64,000 nucleotides of DNA from Epiperipatus broadwayi. Its lineage: Eukaryota; Onychophora; Udeonychophora; Euonychophora; Peripatidae. The stretch lies in the NCBI GenBank assembly GCA_028023455.1, contig JAQFVV010000071.1, forward strand, positions 5,038,650 to 5,102,649. Reading direction: 5' to 3'. Shown here piece by piece: positions 1-10,398 of the stretch. A program made the translations under genes and the position numbers. Position 1 is the stretch's first letter. Each line of letters begins with the position of its first letter. The notes under the pieces are model-generated. The model was given only the letters and a program-made list of their open reading frames with translations, ran no database searches and was not told where the DNA came from.

Positions 1-300
1 AAAGCATAATAGTTGGACAAGATAATACCATTGACATTACTGATACAATTAAGAATTGAATTGGAGATACCTTGGGACATATCTAGACAAGATGATAATA
101 GATAAACAATTTAATTTTTAATATGCATCTAAAATGATGAGGTAAGCAAATTGCTACTTATATCATGTGATATGTAAATAAAATAAGCTGTGGATTAGAA
201 AAACTAGATTAAACTTGAACAATTGTCATATTGTAGTTGATCAATAATGGTTAAAAATGATGATATATACACACATACAAACAAAATTTCTTTAGTGCAT
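1..300. other. AT-rich sequence, nothing recognised
   Basis: No coding frame, tRNA-like box or repeat family seen elsewhere in the window is visible here. Confidence 0.5.
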
Positions 301-317
301 ATAAATGATAGATAACA

Positions 318-470
318 ATTGAATTATTGATGATGATGATAATAATAATAACAACAGCAACAATAATGATGATGATGATGATGATGATAACAGCAACAAC
401 AATAACAATAATAATCTTCATGATGATGATGAAGATGATAATAATAATAAAGCAAAAAAAAACAACAACT
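318..470. repeat. Compound trinucleotide microsatellite (GAT/AAT/AAC)
   Basis: Interrupted runs of GAT, AAT and AAC triplets follow one another. This is simple-sequence DNA with no coding content. RTE 3' tails in this genome also end in GAT triplets, so an old LINE tail could have seeded it, but no LINE body is visible next to it. Confidence 0.85.
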
Positions 471-1067
471 ATTATTTGATTATTTACAAATTTGAGACTC
501 CATTTTAAATATTTTTATAAATTTTGTTAAAAATATATATATTCACATAAATTGCAATAAAATAGGTATTTTATTGGTCTCTTGCTTTTAGTTTTATATT
601 GAATGGTTGCTTGCATCACAAATGGCATTATCTTTTTATAATGCCTCTTAACTTTTTAATGTAAGGTATTAAGTATTTTCAAAACTCTCGTGTGCAGTCA
701 TTCCCCCTCCCCCCTTCCAAATGACATAACTGATGAGCTCTTTCAAATTAATAAATTCACTGTAAAGTTAATTCCAACTACTTTACAACAAGTCTTTATT
801 TGAGCTTGATTGAAAAATATTGAATTGGCATTTTTTACTTTATTAACTCCTCTTATTGGCTGGTTATAACCAGAATGTAATATTGCAATAAATTTTCATA
901 TGCATGCTTAATTTTCACATGATCACATTTCCTATACTAGCACATTAATTGTTGATAAACAGAGCAAAACTCTCCATACAGTATTGCCACCTGTGCTAAA
1001 CAGAGTAATCAAGGGATGCCAGAAGGCTTGTGCATAAAATCCCTATCTAATGTCTACTCATCCAATA

Positions 1068-1109
1068 TCCTCAGATTAATTTCTGGCTTGTGGCCTTTGT
1101 CAGTGAGGA
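1068..1109 (-). ncRNA. Hammerhead ribozyme relic, family A
   Basis: Read on the minus strand: CTGACAA, a GGC/GCC stem II, then GAAA and an ATC cleavage triplet. The conserved G8 is changed to A (CTGACGA to CTGACAA), so this copy should be inactive. The change is what CpG deamination on the other strand would give. Confidence 0.55.
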
Positions 1110-1535
1110 GCTTTGGATCTGAGAGCACTGCATCTAGATCTTAGGATCTAATGCAACCCTCTAGTAACCACCTTTTATCTCTACTTAACTACAAAACTAT
1201 GAGAATGAAATTGAAAACACAAAAAATATTTTCAATCTAAGCTCAATAGCTTATATAGTCATATGGGTCTGAACTCAGTTCAGCACCCATACATTTTAGT
1301 GTCTTTGGCTCTTTTACAACCATAGCCACCACTATCCTATTAGGCAGGATTGGTGTTAAACCATTAAGCATCACATGATCACATTTCCTATACTAGCACA
1401 TTAATTGTTGATAAACAGAGCAAAACTCTCCATACAGTATTGCCACCTGTGCTAAACAGTGTAATCAATGGATGCCAGAAGGCTTGTGCTAAAATCCCTA
1501 TCTGATGCCTACTCATCCAATATCCCCAGACTAGC

Positions 1536-1577
1536 TCCTCACTGACGAAGGCCACAAGCCAGAAACTAGTCTGGGGA
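1536..1577 (+). ncRNA. Hammerhead ribozyme motif, family A
   Basis: Core CTGACGA at 1542-1548, GAAA at 1562-1565, minimal stem III (AC, loop TA, GT) and C17 at 1571. Stem I is formed by 1572-1577 with 1536-1541 (six pairs including one G-U). Stem II is GGC/GCC around loop CACAA with an unpaired A on each side. All invariant core bases are present. The A-A mismatch at the base of stem II is unusual and may lower activity. Confidence 0.65.
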
Positions 1578-1991
1578 TATTGCATGAGTAGGCATTAGAT
1601 AGGGATTTTATGCACAAGCCTTCTGGCATCCATTGTTTACTCTGTTTAGCACAGGTGGCAATACTGTATGGAGAGTTTTGATCTGTTTATCAACAATTAA
1701 TGTGCTAGTATAGGAAATATGATCATGTGATGCTTAATGGTTTAACACCAATCCTGCCTAATAGGATAGTGGTGGCTATGGTTGTAAAAGAGCCAAAGAT
1801 ACCAAAATGTATGGGTGCTGAACTGAGTTCAGACCCATATGACTATATAAGCTATTGAGCTTAGATTGAAAATATTTTTTGTGTTTTCAATTTCATTCTC
1901 ATAGTTTTGTAGTTAAGTAGAGATAAAAGGTGGTTGCTAGAGGGTTGCATTAGATCCTAAGATCTAGGTGCAGTGCTCTCAGATCCAAAGC

Positions 1992-2033
1992 TCCTCACTG
2001 ACGAAGGCCACAAGCTAGAAACTAGTCTGGGGA
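1992..2033 (+). ncRNA. Hammerhead ribozyme motif, family A
   Basis: Core CTGACGA at 1998-2004, GAAA at 2018-2021, predicted cleavage after C2027. Stem I pairs 2028-2033 with 1992-1997. Stem II is GGC/GCT, one G-U pair weaker than the upstream copy. It lies 456 bp after the previous plus-strand motif, which gives the monomer length. Confidence 0.65.
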
Positions 2034-2159
2034 TATTGGATGAGTAGGCATTAGATAGGGATTTTATGCACAAGCCTTCTGGCATCCATTGATTACTCTG
2101 TTTAGCACAGGTGGCATACTGTATGGAGAGTTTTTCTCTGTTTGCCATGCTTAATTTTA

Positions 2160-3412
2160 TAGAATTTTTAAAATGAAACTGGTATATGTCTCAGTACCTT
2201 TCTAGATATGTCTGTATTATTAAAAAAGTCAAATTGGTTTGAATTTTGCTTCCATAGTGACAGTTTTATGTAACTTTTTAGAGGGTTTATTGGTATTTTA
2301 TACTTGTTTTTAGTCTAAATGTAAAGAATTTTTCTCCATTATTTGCAATCTATGGCAATTTTTTTTACCTTTTTGAACAAATATTGTGTTTACAATAATA
2401 AAAAGTAAATTTATTTCATTATAATAACTAATTGTAAGAAAGAAGTCAACTGATTCCAAATAAAAGCTATTCTAAACAAAAGAAATCTTGTTTGTCAATT
2501 TTTTTGCAATTTTATGATTGTATATTTTAAATTTTTATACAAATATCATAATTCTTATTGTAAATAATGATTATAGTAAAAAAACTCAAATTTGGAACAT
2601 AATTATGTCATAAAATGATATTCTTCTTAGTAGGGTATCATATACTGGTTGTAGTGTTTACATTACAAAACAATTTGTAGTCATTTCAGGTTAATTCCAT
2701 TATTGAAACTCTTTTGGAACATACACATTGCCTAAAATATTATTGTTGTTCTGAGTAATATGTATAATATTTAAAAAAACATAATAGTTCACGTAAAACC
2801 TACATTATTAAAATTATGTTTTTTTATAGAAATTAAAGAGATGGAGCAGTAGAGACTAAAACATTTGAATAAACATTTATCCTGGCTACAATATACTAAA
2901 TGCATGAGAAATGGTCTTGTAATAGAAATCATTAACTAATTTTAGGTGTTAAGTTAAAATAAAATTTGTCTCTTTTCTATGAATTATACTGGGGCCATTC
3001 TTGATGTAAATTTTTCTGAGTTACTGGCCACCAGAATTAGACATGTTTCTGTCAAAGGGTTGATATGCTTTACCAACAATTTTTCTATTTATTACTATGC
3101 TTTTTTTAAAATATTGATAATGATTCCATTATTTCCTTGAGTTTTCTCTTTTTCATGGTTTTAATTGTACACCTCATCTCTTCATTTAAAATACGTGGCA
3201 ATTGAAAAGACATAATAATTGTAAAGTATACTTTTTTTTATTTTTCATTAGTATATAAATCTTTATAGAATTCTTCCAACTGTGTAAAATCTCTCCTTTT
3301 AATACTAGTTTCATCTTTACTCCTTATTATAAAATATTTTCCCTTCCATTATCAATATATTTTATTACATTTATGTAACTTTTATTTTCTTCTGTAGTTT
3401 TCTTTGCCTATT
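2160..3412. other. AT-rich sequence, nothing recognised
   Basis: No open frame of note, no tRNA-like boxes and no similarity to other repeats in the window was seen. Confidence 0.5.
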
Positions 3413-3428
3413 CACAAGTCCATTTTTT

Positions 3429-3523
3429 TCCATGTGCCATAGCATCAGCCGAGAATCAAACCCGCTAACCCGAGACAACTGCTTGTAAGGCAGCTGTGCT
3501 GCCCTCTTGACCACCAATGCTTG
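3429..3523 (-). mobile_element. tRNA-derived SINE (family S1)
   Basis: On the minus strand this reads as a degenerate Ser/Leu-type tRNA head with an A box (ggtcaagagggc region) and a B box resembling GGTTTGATTCT. The ends, gtcaagcattgg and ccgg/ctgatgctatg, pair like an extended acceptor stem, followed by a short A-rich tail. It is flanked by near-identical 15-bp direct repeats acaagtccatttttt (3414-3428) and acaagtccacttttt (3524-3538), the mark of LINE-mediated insertion. Five more copies lie in the window. Confidence 0.8.
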
Positions 3524-3817
3524 ACAAGTCCACTTTTTATGTCATTATTAACAAATATGATTTTTTTTTAAAAACTAGCTATAATGTATCACTTTGTTTT
3601 TTAAAAAGTTTATATTTCCTTTTTTTTACATTGTCTTATTTCAATAGAAAATTAACTGGTAAATTGCTGCTTTTTAAACCATCCACTTTTTTGCAATTCT
3701 ACATAAAGTATTAGTTGTCTTATTATTGATTTAATTACATGTGAATCACCATGAAGTCTGTTAATATTTAGACTTGCAAATTTCATTAGAATGTCAAGTG
3801 TCAGTACTGACTTTTTT

Positions 3818-3948
3818 AATATCACATGATGACGATTTCCTAAGCTTACACAAGCTGGTCAAGCAGTGATGTGGTGTGATGTGATGTGATGCAGCTTCTT
3901 CTTAAACGAAGTCAAGAATCTCTCAGCAATTATACCAAGAGAAACTTG
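3818..3948. repeat. Family A end fragment and TGATG repeats
   Basis: The sequence atcacatgatgacgatttc resembles the CATCACATGATCACC end of family A and is followed by a short run of gtgatgtgatg repeats. No ribozyme core is present. Confidence 0.4.
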
Positions 3949-4382
3949 TTAGCTACTTAATTTTACATTCTCCAGTCTAAGTTTTCCATATTCTGCTCCA
4001 TCCCATTTCCACAACATAATCTTTGTCAACTCTACAGCCTTTATATCTAAATCCCCCTTATCTTTTTCCAAACTCAGCATAAAAACCAATAATCTACTTT
4101 CTGTATAATCACTTTTTTCATATTTATTTTTCCATAACTTCATTATATGTGCCCTTTCTGTTTTCAAGCATTTACATTCAATTAACAGATGCCTAATATT
4201 TTCTATTCCTTCCTTACATAATTTACAGACTAAATCACACATATTTTTCCATTTACATGTATATTCTCTTGTTGCTAAAGATCCTGTTCGAGCCTTAAAC
4301 AATAAACTACTTTCCTTATTATCATATATTAACTCGCACCTAATATTCTGTTTATTTCTATATATATTTAAACTCTTTTTTA
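3949..4382 (-). pseudogene. C-terminal relic of a non-LTR retrotransposon reverse transcriptase
   Basis: The minus-strand frame is open from about 4382, with no start codon, to a stop near 3949. The protein reads like the C-terminal region of non-LTR retrotransposon polyproteins: an LLFKARTGSLATR segment followed by a cysteine-histidine finger (CKLC, then HLLIEC, C-x2-C-x8-H-x4-C) and a charged tail. The catalytic reverse transcriptase part upstream is missing, replaced by a family A fragment beginning at 4383. It differs from the RTE element at 47.5-50.6 kb, whose C-terminus lacks this finger. It is a 5'-truncated dead copy. The clade (CR1, RTE-X or Jockey-like) cannot be fixed by eye. Confidence 0.65.
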
Positions 4383-4557
4383 CCCTCCATACAGTAGTGC
4401 CACCTAATGCAAGCCTTAGTAATCTATGGATGCAAAAAGGTATTAATTATTGGATGAGTAAGTACTAGATAGGGATTTTGTTCACAGACCTTCTTGCATC
4501 CGTTGATTACTATGGTTTGCCTGAATGGCACTACTGTATGGAGAGTTTGTGACTGTT
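4383..4557 (+). mobile_element. Family A fragment with inverted ends, ribozyme core lost
   Basis: ctccatacagtagtgccacc at the left is mirrored by ggcactactgtatggagag at the right. The middle matches the family A segment downstream of the ribozyme (ggatgagtaagtactagatagg, cut here at 20 bases or fewer in each match). The CTGANGA core is absent, so only the 3' part of the unit plus its inverted end was inserted. Confidence 0.7.
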
Positions 4558-4559
4558 TT

Positions 4560-5450
4560 AACTTTCTTAGTAGTTTTTTATTTCTCAAGTTTTGCATTAA
4601 TGATCACTTCATATGTTGACTTTAAATATTACAATCTTGAAATTTATATTTAGCAGTTGGTCAAAATATAATCCATCTTCATTTGGATGCTTCAACAATG
4701 TATATATTACCTGATCAAAAAAACTAGAATATATAAAATTATTTTTTTAAGTTTTACTTATTTATTAAATAATATAATTAAATGGTCTGTAGGGAGGGGT
4801 ATTGTTTATATACTGGAAACTGATTCAGCGTATAGAAATGTTTTTGTTGTTTTTTTTAAATAGAAGTGATTTAAAGAATTTATAAATGCATTTTGGGTGT
4901 GTTAATAAATTTTAAATAAACTTAACTGCTCCGATGGTGACATTTATAATAAATGATCCCCCCTCCCTCTCCTAGAAAAATGCTATTATTTTTCAGTAAC
5001 ATCATAATCAAAATCTGGTGATTCATTATTATGTTAATTAATTGACTCGTCCACGTTTATAATGAGTGATAGCAATTAATTCTTATACAACTGTTACTAT
5101 TTGTCTAATTAATGACAAATTTTTAATATGTCTAGTTTTTTTTACTATTACAAAATTTAAATAGGACAGCAAAATAAACATATATATATATTTACTTAAT
5201 TAAATGTCTATGTCAGTTAATAAACATACATAAACATTGTCTGCATTGTGGAAGTAAAATTAAATGACGAAGCAATTAGAAATTGTATTACTATCATTCT
5301 CTTTTAACTTATATTCACATCCGTTTTTAACTATTATTAAGATTTTAAATTGTAGTCGAAAAGCCCATTTGTGAACAAAATAGCATCTAAACTTATATAT
5401 TATATATTTTCAATAACTAATACCATCGTATCAATATAACTTTATTAATG
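4560..5450. other. AT-rich sequence, nothing recognised
   Basis: Only homopolymer runs and short AT repeats are visible. Confidence 0.5.
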
Positions 5451-5453
5451 TTT

Positions 5454-5792
5454 GTCATCATCATTCCTTATCAATCCACTGCAGGATGAAGATCTCCGCA
5501 AATTTAATCCAGTTTCTGATACCTACATCAGCAAACGTTCTTATTTCAGCCAAGCATCTCACACATGCTCTTTTTCTAGGTGTTTTTATAATCTCTTGAG
5601 ATTCAGTTTAAGACTTCATCTATTATCATCTCTTCTAGTAATATGTCCAGTCAGCTCCATTTTAGTCTTAATTCTTTCATTGATGTTAGTAATAACTGTT
5701 TGCTCTCTCACCTACATATTTAATTTTTGTTCTTTTCTTGTTACTCCCCGTAACACACATCTCTTTATATCACATTGAGTGGTCTTAAGTTT
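5454..5792 (-). mobile_element. RTE LINE 3' fragment
   Basis: The plus strand begins with CAT triplets and then tatcaatccactgcaggatg, the reverse complement of the 3' end of the RTE element at 47.5-50.6 kb (ctgcagtggattaataatgg plus GAT triplets). The remainder is the reverse complement of the region coding its C-terminus, with many substitutions. It is a 5'-truncated insertion of the kind made by target-primed reverse transcription. Confidence 0.8.
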
Positions 5793-5794
5793 TT

Positions 5795-6278
5795 GAATGA
5801 TAAATATTCATGTCTAGGATCCATAAATAAGAACTAGTAAAACACCGTCCATTAAAAACTTTCTTTTCAAACATGTAGGCCTATTTCTTTTTAATATTAA
5901 ATTATTTTATCAAAATCATTCTATATTATGATAATTCAACTATTATATTTTATCTGTATTAATAATCTGACCAATCATCTACATTTGTTAATTCTTGATT
6001 ATCAATATTTATTTTCTTCCTCTGAGAAAATCCATTGGAGTTTAGTCCTTGTTTTAACTCTTTTAAGAATTCCTGCAACTTTTTTAAGACTAGGCATGAT
6101 AATTAATCTCATTCAGATTATGAGGAAAGTGATGTCTAAACTACCATTAATGATTTTCTAGTTTGCTTTATGTCGTGAGAATTCTTTAGATCTTACAAAC
6201 CTTCATAAGAAATGTGGTAATACATTATCTTGAGATAGATTCAATTGTAAGCTAAAAACTTTCTTAAAATTAACCAAT
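5795..6278. other. AT-rich sequence, nothing recognised
   Basis: No repeat or gene signal was seen. Confidence 0.45.
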
Positions 6279-6279
6279 A

Positions 6280-6490
6280 AGATATCACATCACACCAGCT
6301 TACAGAATGCTGTTTAGAAGCAAATTCCATTTCTCTCACCATGATTATATCACTTGGTGAAAGTTTAGTCATCAACATGTCAGATAGTTGTACTAGTGTA
6401 GGAATATTGGATAGAATAACACTGGATATATTTTATTAAGTTCTACCATCTGGCATCTGTTGAGTACTAAAACTTACACACAAATGGTGT
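6280..6490 (+). repeat. Old family A-related copy
   Basis: Starts with atcacatcacacc and ends with ccatctggcatctgttgagt, both diverged forms of family A landmarks (catcacatgatcacc and ttctggcatccattgatta), with ggaatattggat between them. The ribozyme segment is degraded (cacttggtgaaagtttagtc). A related fragment lies at 57149-57270. Confidence 0.5.
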
Positions 6491-6564
6491 AACTGTGATA
6501 AGCAACATATTTTATTTTTTAAAATCTTTTGAGACACACATACATATATATTTAATTAAAAAAA

Positions 6565-6965
6565 AAGTCATACATCACATGACTCAATTTTTTAAGCTTG
6601 TCAATAAAAGCAAAGAGCTTTGCTAATTGCTCTAAGAACCTTTGTCGATAAAATGCTAACAAGAGAAAGCATTTAAAATATTTCTATCAGGAACCACACT
6701 CAAACCGCAAACCAATGGTTTCGTGCTTTGGCACTTTTCAGTGAGATGCTAGGGTAGCTTCAAACACTAAATCTAAAAATACTAACCCAAAGCCAGCATT
6801 TATTTAAGAGTTAACTATTGAAGAGAAAATCTGAAATTTTTAGACACCTACATATCTTCAAACCCAGCTATCTAACTCAAATAGCTATATGGGACTGAGA
6901 GATCTTCAGCCAAACCGTACATTAGTAGTCTTAGCAATATAACATCACTTAGTTTGCTTTTGTTT
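6565..6965 (-). mobile_element. Family B retrozyme-like element, diverged
   Basis: It shares with the 34 kb and 46 kb copies the segments tctgaaatttttagacacc, agctatatgggactgag and a CACATGA end near 6574. A hammerhead-like segment lies on the minus strand at 6703-6748. No coding content. It is older than the other B copies. Confidence 0.6.
6703..6748 (-). ncRNA. Hammerhead-like motif, family B variant
   Basis: Minus strand: CTGAAAA (6735-6741), a perfect four-pair stem II GTGC-CAAA-GCAC, then GAAAC. G8 is A, which should abolish catalysis, but the intact stem II supports descent from a real hammerhead. Stem III would be ACC/GGT with loop ATT. Confidence 0.5.
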
Positions 6966-6969
6966 TGTT

Positions 6970-8480
6970 TTGGTTTTTTAAAATGAGGTTTAATGTCTGA
7001 AAACAAACATTTGTCAGTAATTTAACTAATAATTTTTGGTCCCTATCCAAAATCTAGTGCATTTTCAAAATATTCTTTCTTATGTGTCAAACCTGCATGG
7101 TTTAGCATAGACTTGAGAGTGGCAAACTAATGACTTAAGATTTCTAAATCAATTCCTGGATCTAATGAAAGTAAAAAATAAACCCTCAATTTGGTAAATT
7201 ACATATTACTGTTATGTTTAACTTGTTGCTTTGATGTTCAAAAGTAGTCTGATCTTAGAACAACTGACATTATTATTAATGTTTTATTTATGTATCTTAA
7301 TGATGTAAAGATTCATTAAAGTTTAAGGTATAGCTTTAAATAGTAAGATAATACAATAAATTATTTTAAAGTGAAAACCAGTGGTAGGAAACCAGTTGCC
7401 AACAATGTTCAAGTATTACTACTTAGTGTGGTTTTACTGGGCTTTTTTTTTCCAACTTTTTCTTGAGGAAAACCTAACATACATACTCATATGAACATTT
7501 CAATGACTTATTTATAACAATTACTTTTTAAAATACTTTTATTTAATTTAGGAACTCTGTAATGTTTGTTTAGGATAAATGCTGTAATCAAAATTTAACA
7601 GGCTTCTGTCAAATATGACAATGAAATATTTCAGGTTGGTTTGATATTGGTTTACTAAGTTTTCAGTGGTAAGCATGAGAAGTATATATTTTTAAATGCT
7701 TTTTATTTTTAAAAAACATTACACTAAAAAACATTAACGAACATTTAACTTTCTCACCATGCATGTTTTTAGCATTTTTAGACCCCAAAAATGGGATTTT
7801 TTTAATATACTAAATGATGTGTATATATTTCTACATGCTATTTTTATAGTTAAAATTCTAACATCTTGTCAAAAGCTGGGAACAAAATGGAGGATTTTTT
7901 CTTACTGTCCACATTTGCTAACTGGAAAAAGTATGCAAATTAATATTATACTCTGATTGCAGCTGCCACCTAGAAAAAAATATGAAAAAACAATGTGCTA
8001 TAAATGTATTAATAAATAAATCTCTAAAACTAGGAGTTCAGGGCAAATATTAGGCAACAAAAATATCAAATTTTTTATAAACCAGATAGTGTTCAAGCTC
8101 AGCATTATGCGACCATATCATTGGCAATAAAGAGAGAGTTAAAATAGAAATAAAAGCAAATCTTGTTTTCAATTGGTTATAAGGTTGTCTCTTTTAAAAT
8201 GGATGATTTTTTTTTTTTGGATGTAAAATTTCAATCAATTTTTATTACGCATGATATTCTTTTAAAAGATTACAGATGTTGCAAAATTGTTTTTATTCTT
8301 TATTTTAAACAGGAATAATTGCTAAAAATATATGAATATTAAAAAGTTAAAATTAATATATATAAATATTTTATAATAAATACTTTTCTTTACTATGCAT
8401 TGAAACTCCCCCCCCCCAAAAAAAAAAAAAAATTGTTTCTATACTCCCAATTGGGGTGTTTTATATCTAGTTTGAAATAA
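6970..8480. other. AT-rich sequence with an old internal duplication
   Basis: Segments near 7620-7745 (ggttggtttgatattggttt and following) and 8130-8215 (ttaaaatagaaataaaagca) both recur in order within 8660-8875, so a diverged dispersed repeat of unknown class is present. A C9A16 run sits at about 8407-8432. No gene was seen. Confidence 0.45.
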
Positions 8481-8488
8481 AAGCATGC

Positions 8489-8558
8489 AATGTTCAGACA
8501 TTAATTAATTCAACCACTAGTTTTTACAAGTGATTGAATTAATTATTTTTTGAACATT
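8489..8558. repeat. Short hairpin, 24-bp arms
   Basis: aatgttcagacattaattaa at the left is the near reverse complement of attaattattttttgaacatt at the right, with a loop of about 20 bp. It could be a tiny MITE remnant; no TSD is evident. Confidence 0.55.
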
Positions 8559-8907
8559 CTATCCTTGTTTTTTAAGTTAAATATAAAAACCCTAATATTC
8601 ATTGAAGAAAACAATTAATTTTTGGCTTTTTAGTGCGCAGTAAATATAACCATTCTATTATATAGGATAATAAAATACTTCAAGTTGATTTGATATCAGT
8701 TAAGTAAGTTTTCAGTGATGCTCACAAGAAAGGAGTAAATACTTTTATTTTTTAAAAAAGTTACACCAAAAAGTATTAATGATAATTAAAATAGAAATAA
8801 AAAACAACCCCTTATTTTCAATGGATTGTAAAAGTTGCTTCTTTGAAAAGGGATGAAATTTTATCTTCCTTAGATTGTAAAAATTTCTTTTATGTATATA
8901 TTATTAG

Positions 8908-9570
8908 AAATATTAATTCTTATTAAGCGCAATGTCAGCACGTAATACTTATATAAAGCTAAAGCTTTAGTACATACGCCTTGAATGCTTAATTTTTACA
9001 GCAAGAGAGACCTCTACAAATCATAACACGAGATTCGACTTTATAAAGATAAGAGGGACCCTCTTGTCTCTAACCTATTTTTTTTAATTATATAGGAAAA
9101 TCTAAAGCATTTTGATTTGGGAGCATGAAGCTAATAAATTCTTCACTGATTAAGTCCACTATTTCTATTAAACATTAACATTTGCAAAATCTTTCGATTT
9201 ACAATGAGTCAATATTCAGATATTAAATTTAGAAATATTTTGAATCAATTTAAAGTTAAAAATATTAATTCTTATTAAGTGCAATGTCAGCACGTAATAC
9301 TTATATAAAGCTAAAGCTTTAATACATGTGCCTTGAGTGCTTAATTTTTAGCAAGAGAGACCTCTACAAATCATAACACGAGATTCGACTTTATAAAGAT
9401 AAGAGGGACCCTCTTATCTCTAACCTATTTTTCTTAATTATATAGGCAAATCTAAAGCATTTTGATTTGGGAGCATGAAGCTAATAAATTCTTCATTGAT
9501 TAAGTCCACTATTTCTATTAAACATTAACATTCGTGAAATCTTTCGATTTACAACGTCAATATTCAGATA
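8908..9570 (+). repeat. Direct duplication of a 312-bp unit
   Basis: Two nearly identical copies, 8908-9222 and 9260-9570, repeat at a 352-bp period with 37 bp of unique sequence between them. They share gtcagcacgtaatacttata, cataacacgagattcgactt and tttgatttgggagcatgaag. Divergence is only a few per cent, far less than in surrounding repeats, so the duplication is recent. No open frame runs through it and I do not recognise an RNA gene in it. Confidence 0.85.
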
Positions 9571-9660
9571 TAGTAAATGATTCTTAAATTTGAAATTTGA
9601 GAGTATGAGTTAGTTGGTATTTGTAATTCTTTCTTAGATTTAAGACAAAAACAATCACAG

Positions 9661-10145
9661 TAATATATAGAATATATGAACACAGACTTTTACACAACCC
9701 ACCACTCTCCACTCTATTTCATAACACTGATACACTTGAACACCTATATATCAAAAAGATAAATAATCACCAATATATGTATTTCATGCTAAACCAGCAA
9801 TCATCAGTTGGTACAGATTATCATCTCTACACATACATGCAATAAGTTTTCAGATATATATTAATATAGCCAATCTTCATACTTTAATAGACAGGCTTCA
9901 ATCCACTCTACACTCCAACACTTCAACCATCCATCCAATTGAAAATCTGATGATGGAATGCTCAAAGGCCACCATGAGTTTGATATTCTTGTCACACCCA
10001 TGTTGACCTAAAGTCAGTCTGATCTCTCATGCACAGGACATAATCCATTTAATACATATACGAGGGATGGGCAGACATCTCTATTAGGTAATAACTGAAA
10101 TACAGGCTTATTATATACAGGTATATAACAAGTCTGTATTTCAGT
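9661..10145 (-). mobile_element. Family C retrozyme-like element, 8-bp TSD
   Basis: Flanked by aatcacag at 9653-9660 and 10146-10153. Read on the minus strand it has the family C order: a gacaggcttcaatccactc-side segment, the hammerhead at 9769-9812, then the ccactctc segment and tatagg end. The right end carries a short palindrome around acaggcttattatatacagg and ends in tctgtatttcagtt, the usual C terminus. 485 bp; non-coding. Confidence 0.7.
9769..9812 (-). ncRNA. Hammerhead ribozyme motif, family C
   Basis: Minus strand CTGATGA at 9801-9807, GAAA at 9782-9785, stem III ATA/TAT around CA, predicted cleavage after A9774. Stem I has five pairs (ACCAA with TTGGT). Stem II is TTGC/GCAT, with three good pairs above one U-U mismatch next to the core. 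Confidence 0.7.
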
Positions 10146-10154
10146 TAATCACAG

Positions 10155-10398
10155 CAAGTAAATGTTTAACATACTTTAAATTTTCCATTTTCCTATACAC
10201 AAACATTCTTAATAAATGCATCATTCTTGATATCTTTATTTTATATTTGAAAGGGGTGTTGAAAGATGCTTTTATAAAATAAAAAAGATGGAATTAAATT
10301 AATGAGGTACACATGGTAGTATTTATTGATATATTGAATTTTAATTAATTTTAAAGCTTACTTCTCATATAATAATATTGTAATAATCTCTAAAACAT
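10155..10398. other. AT-rich spacer, nothing recognised
   Basis: No repeat or coding signal was found between two mobile elements. Confidence 0.45.

Larger units (their letters stand above)
917..2146 (+). mobile_element. Family A retrozyme-like element, palindromic, 13-bp TSD
   Basis: The insertion is flanked by the direct repeat catgcttaatttt (904-916 and 2147-2159), which I read as a target-site duplication. The right half (about 1540-2146) is in plus orientation and holds two hammerhead cores whose predicted cleavage sites (after 1571 and 2027) are 456 bp apart. The left half (917 to about 1535) is an inverted copy of the same unit with a third core on the minus strand at 1068-1109. The whole is therefore a 1.2 kb near-palindrome. 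The right edge ends in the family's usual 3' sequence (gagttttgcctgttt-like), the left edge in cacatgatcac. No protein is encoded; small open frames inside it are chance. The structure fits reverse transcription of a multimeric ribozyme RNA followed by twin priming. Confidence 0.75.
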
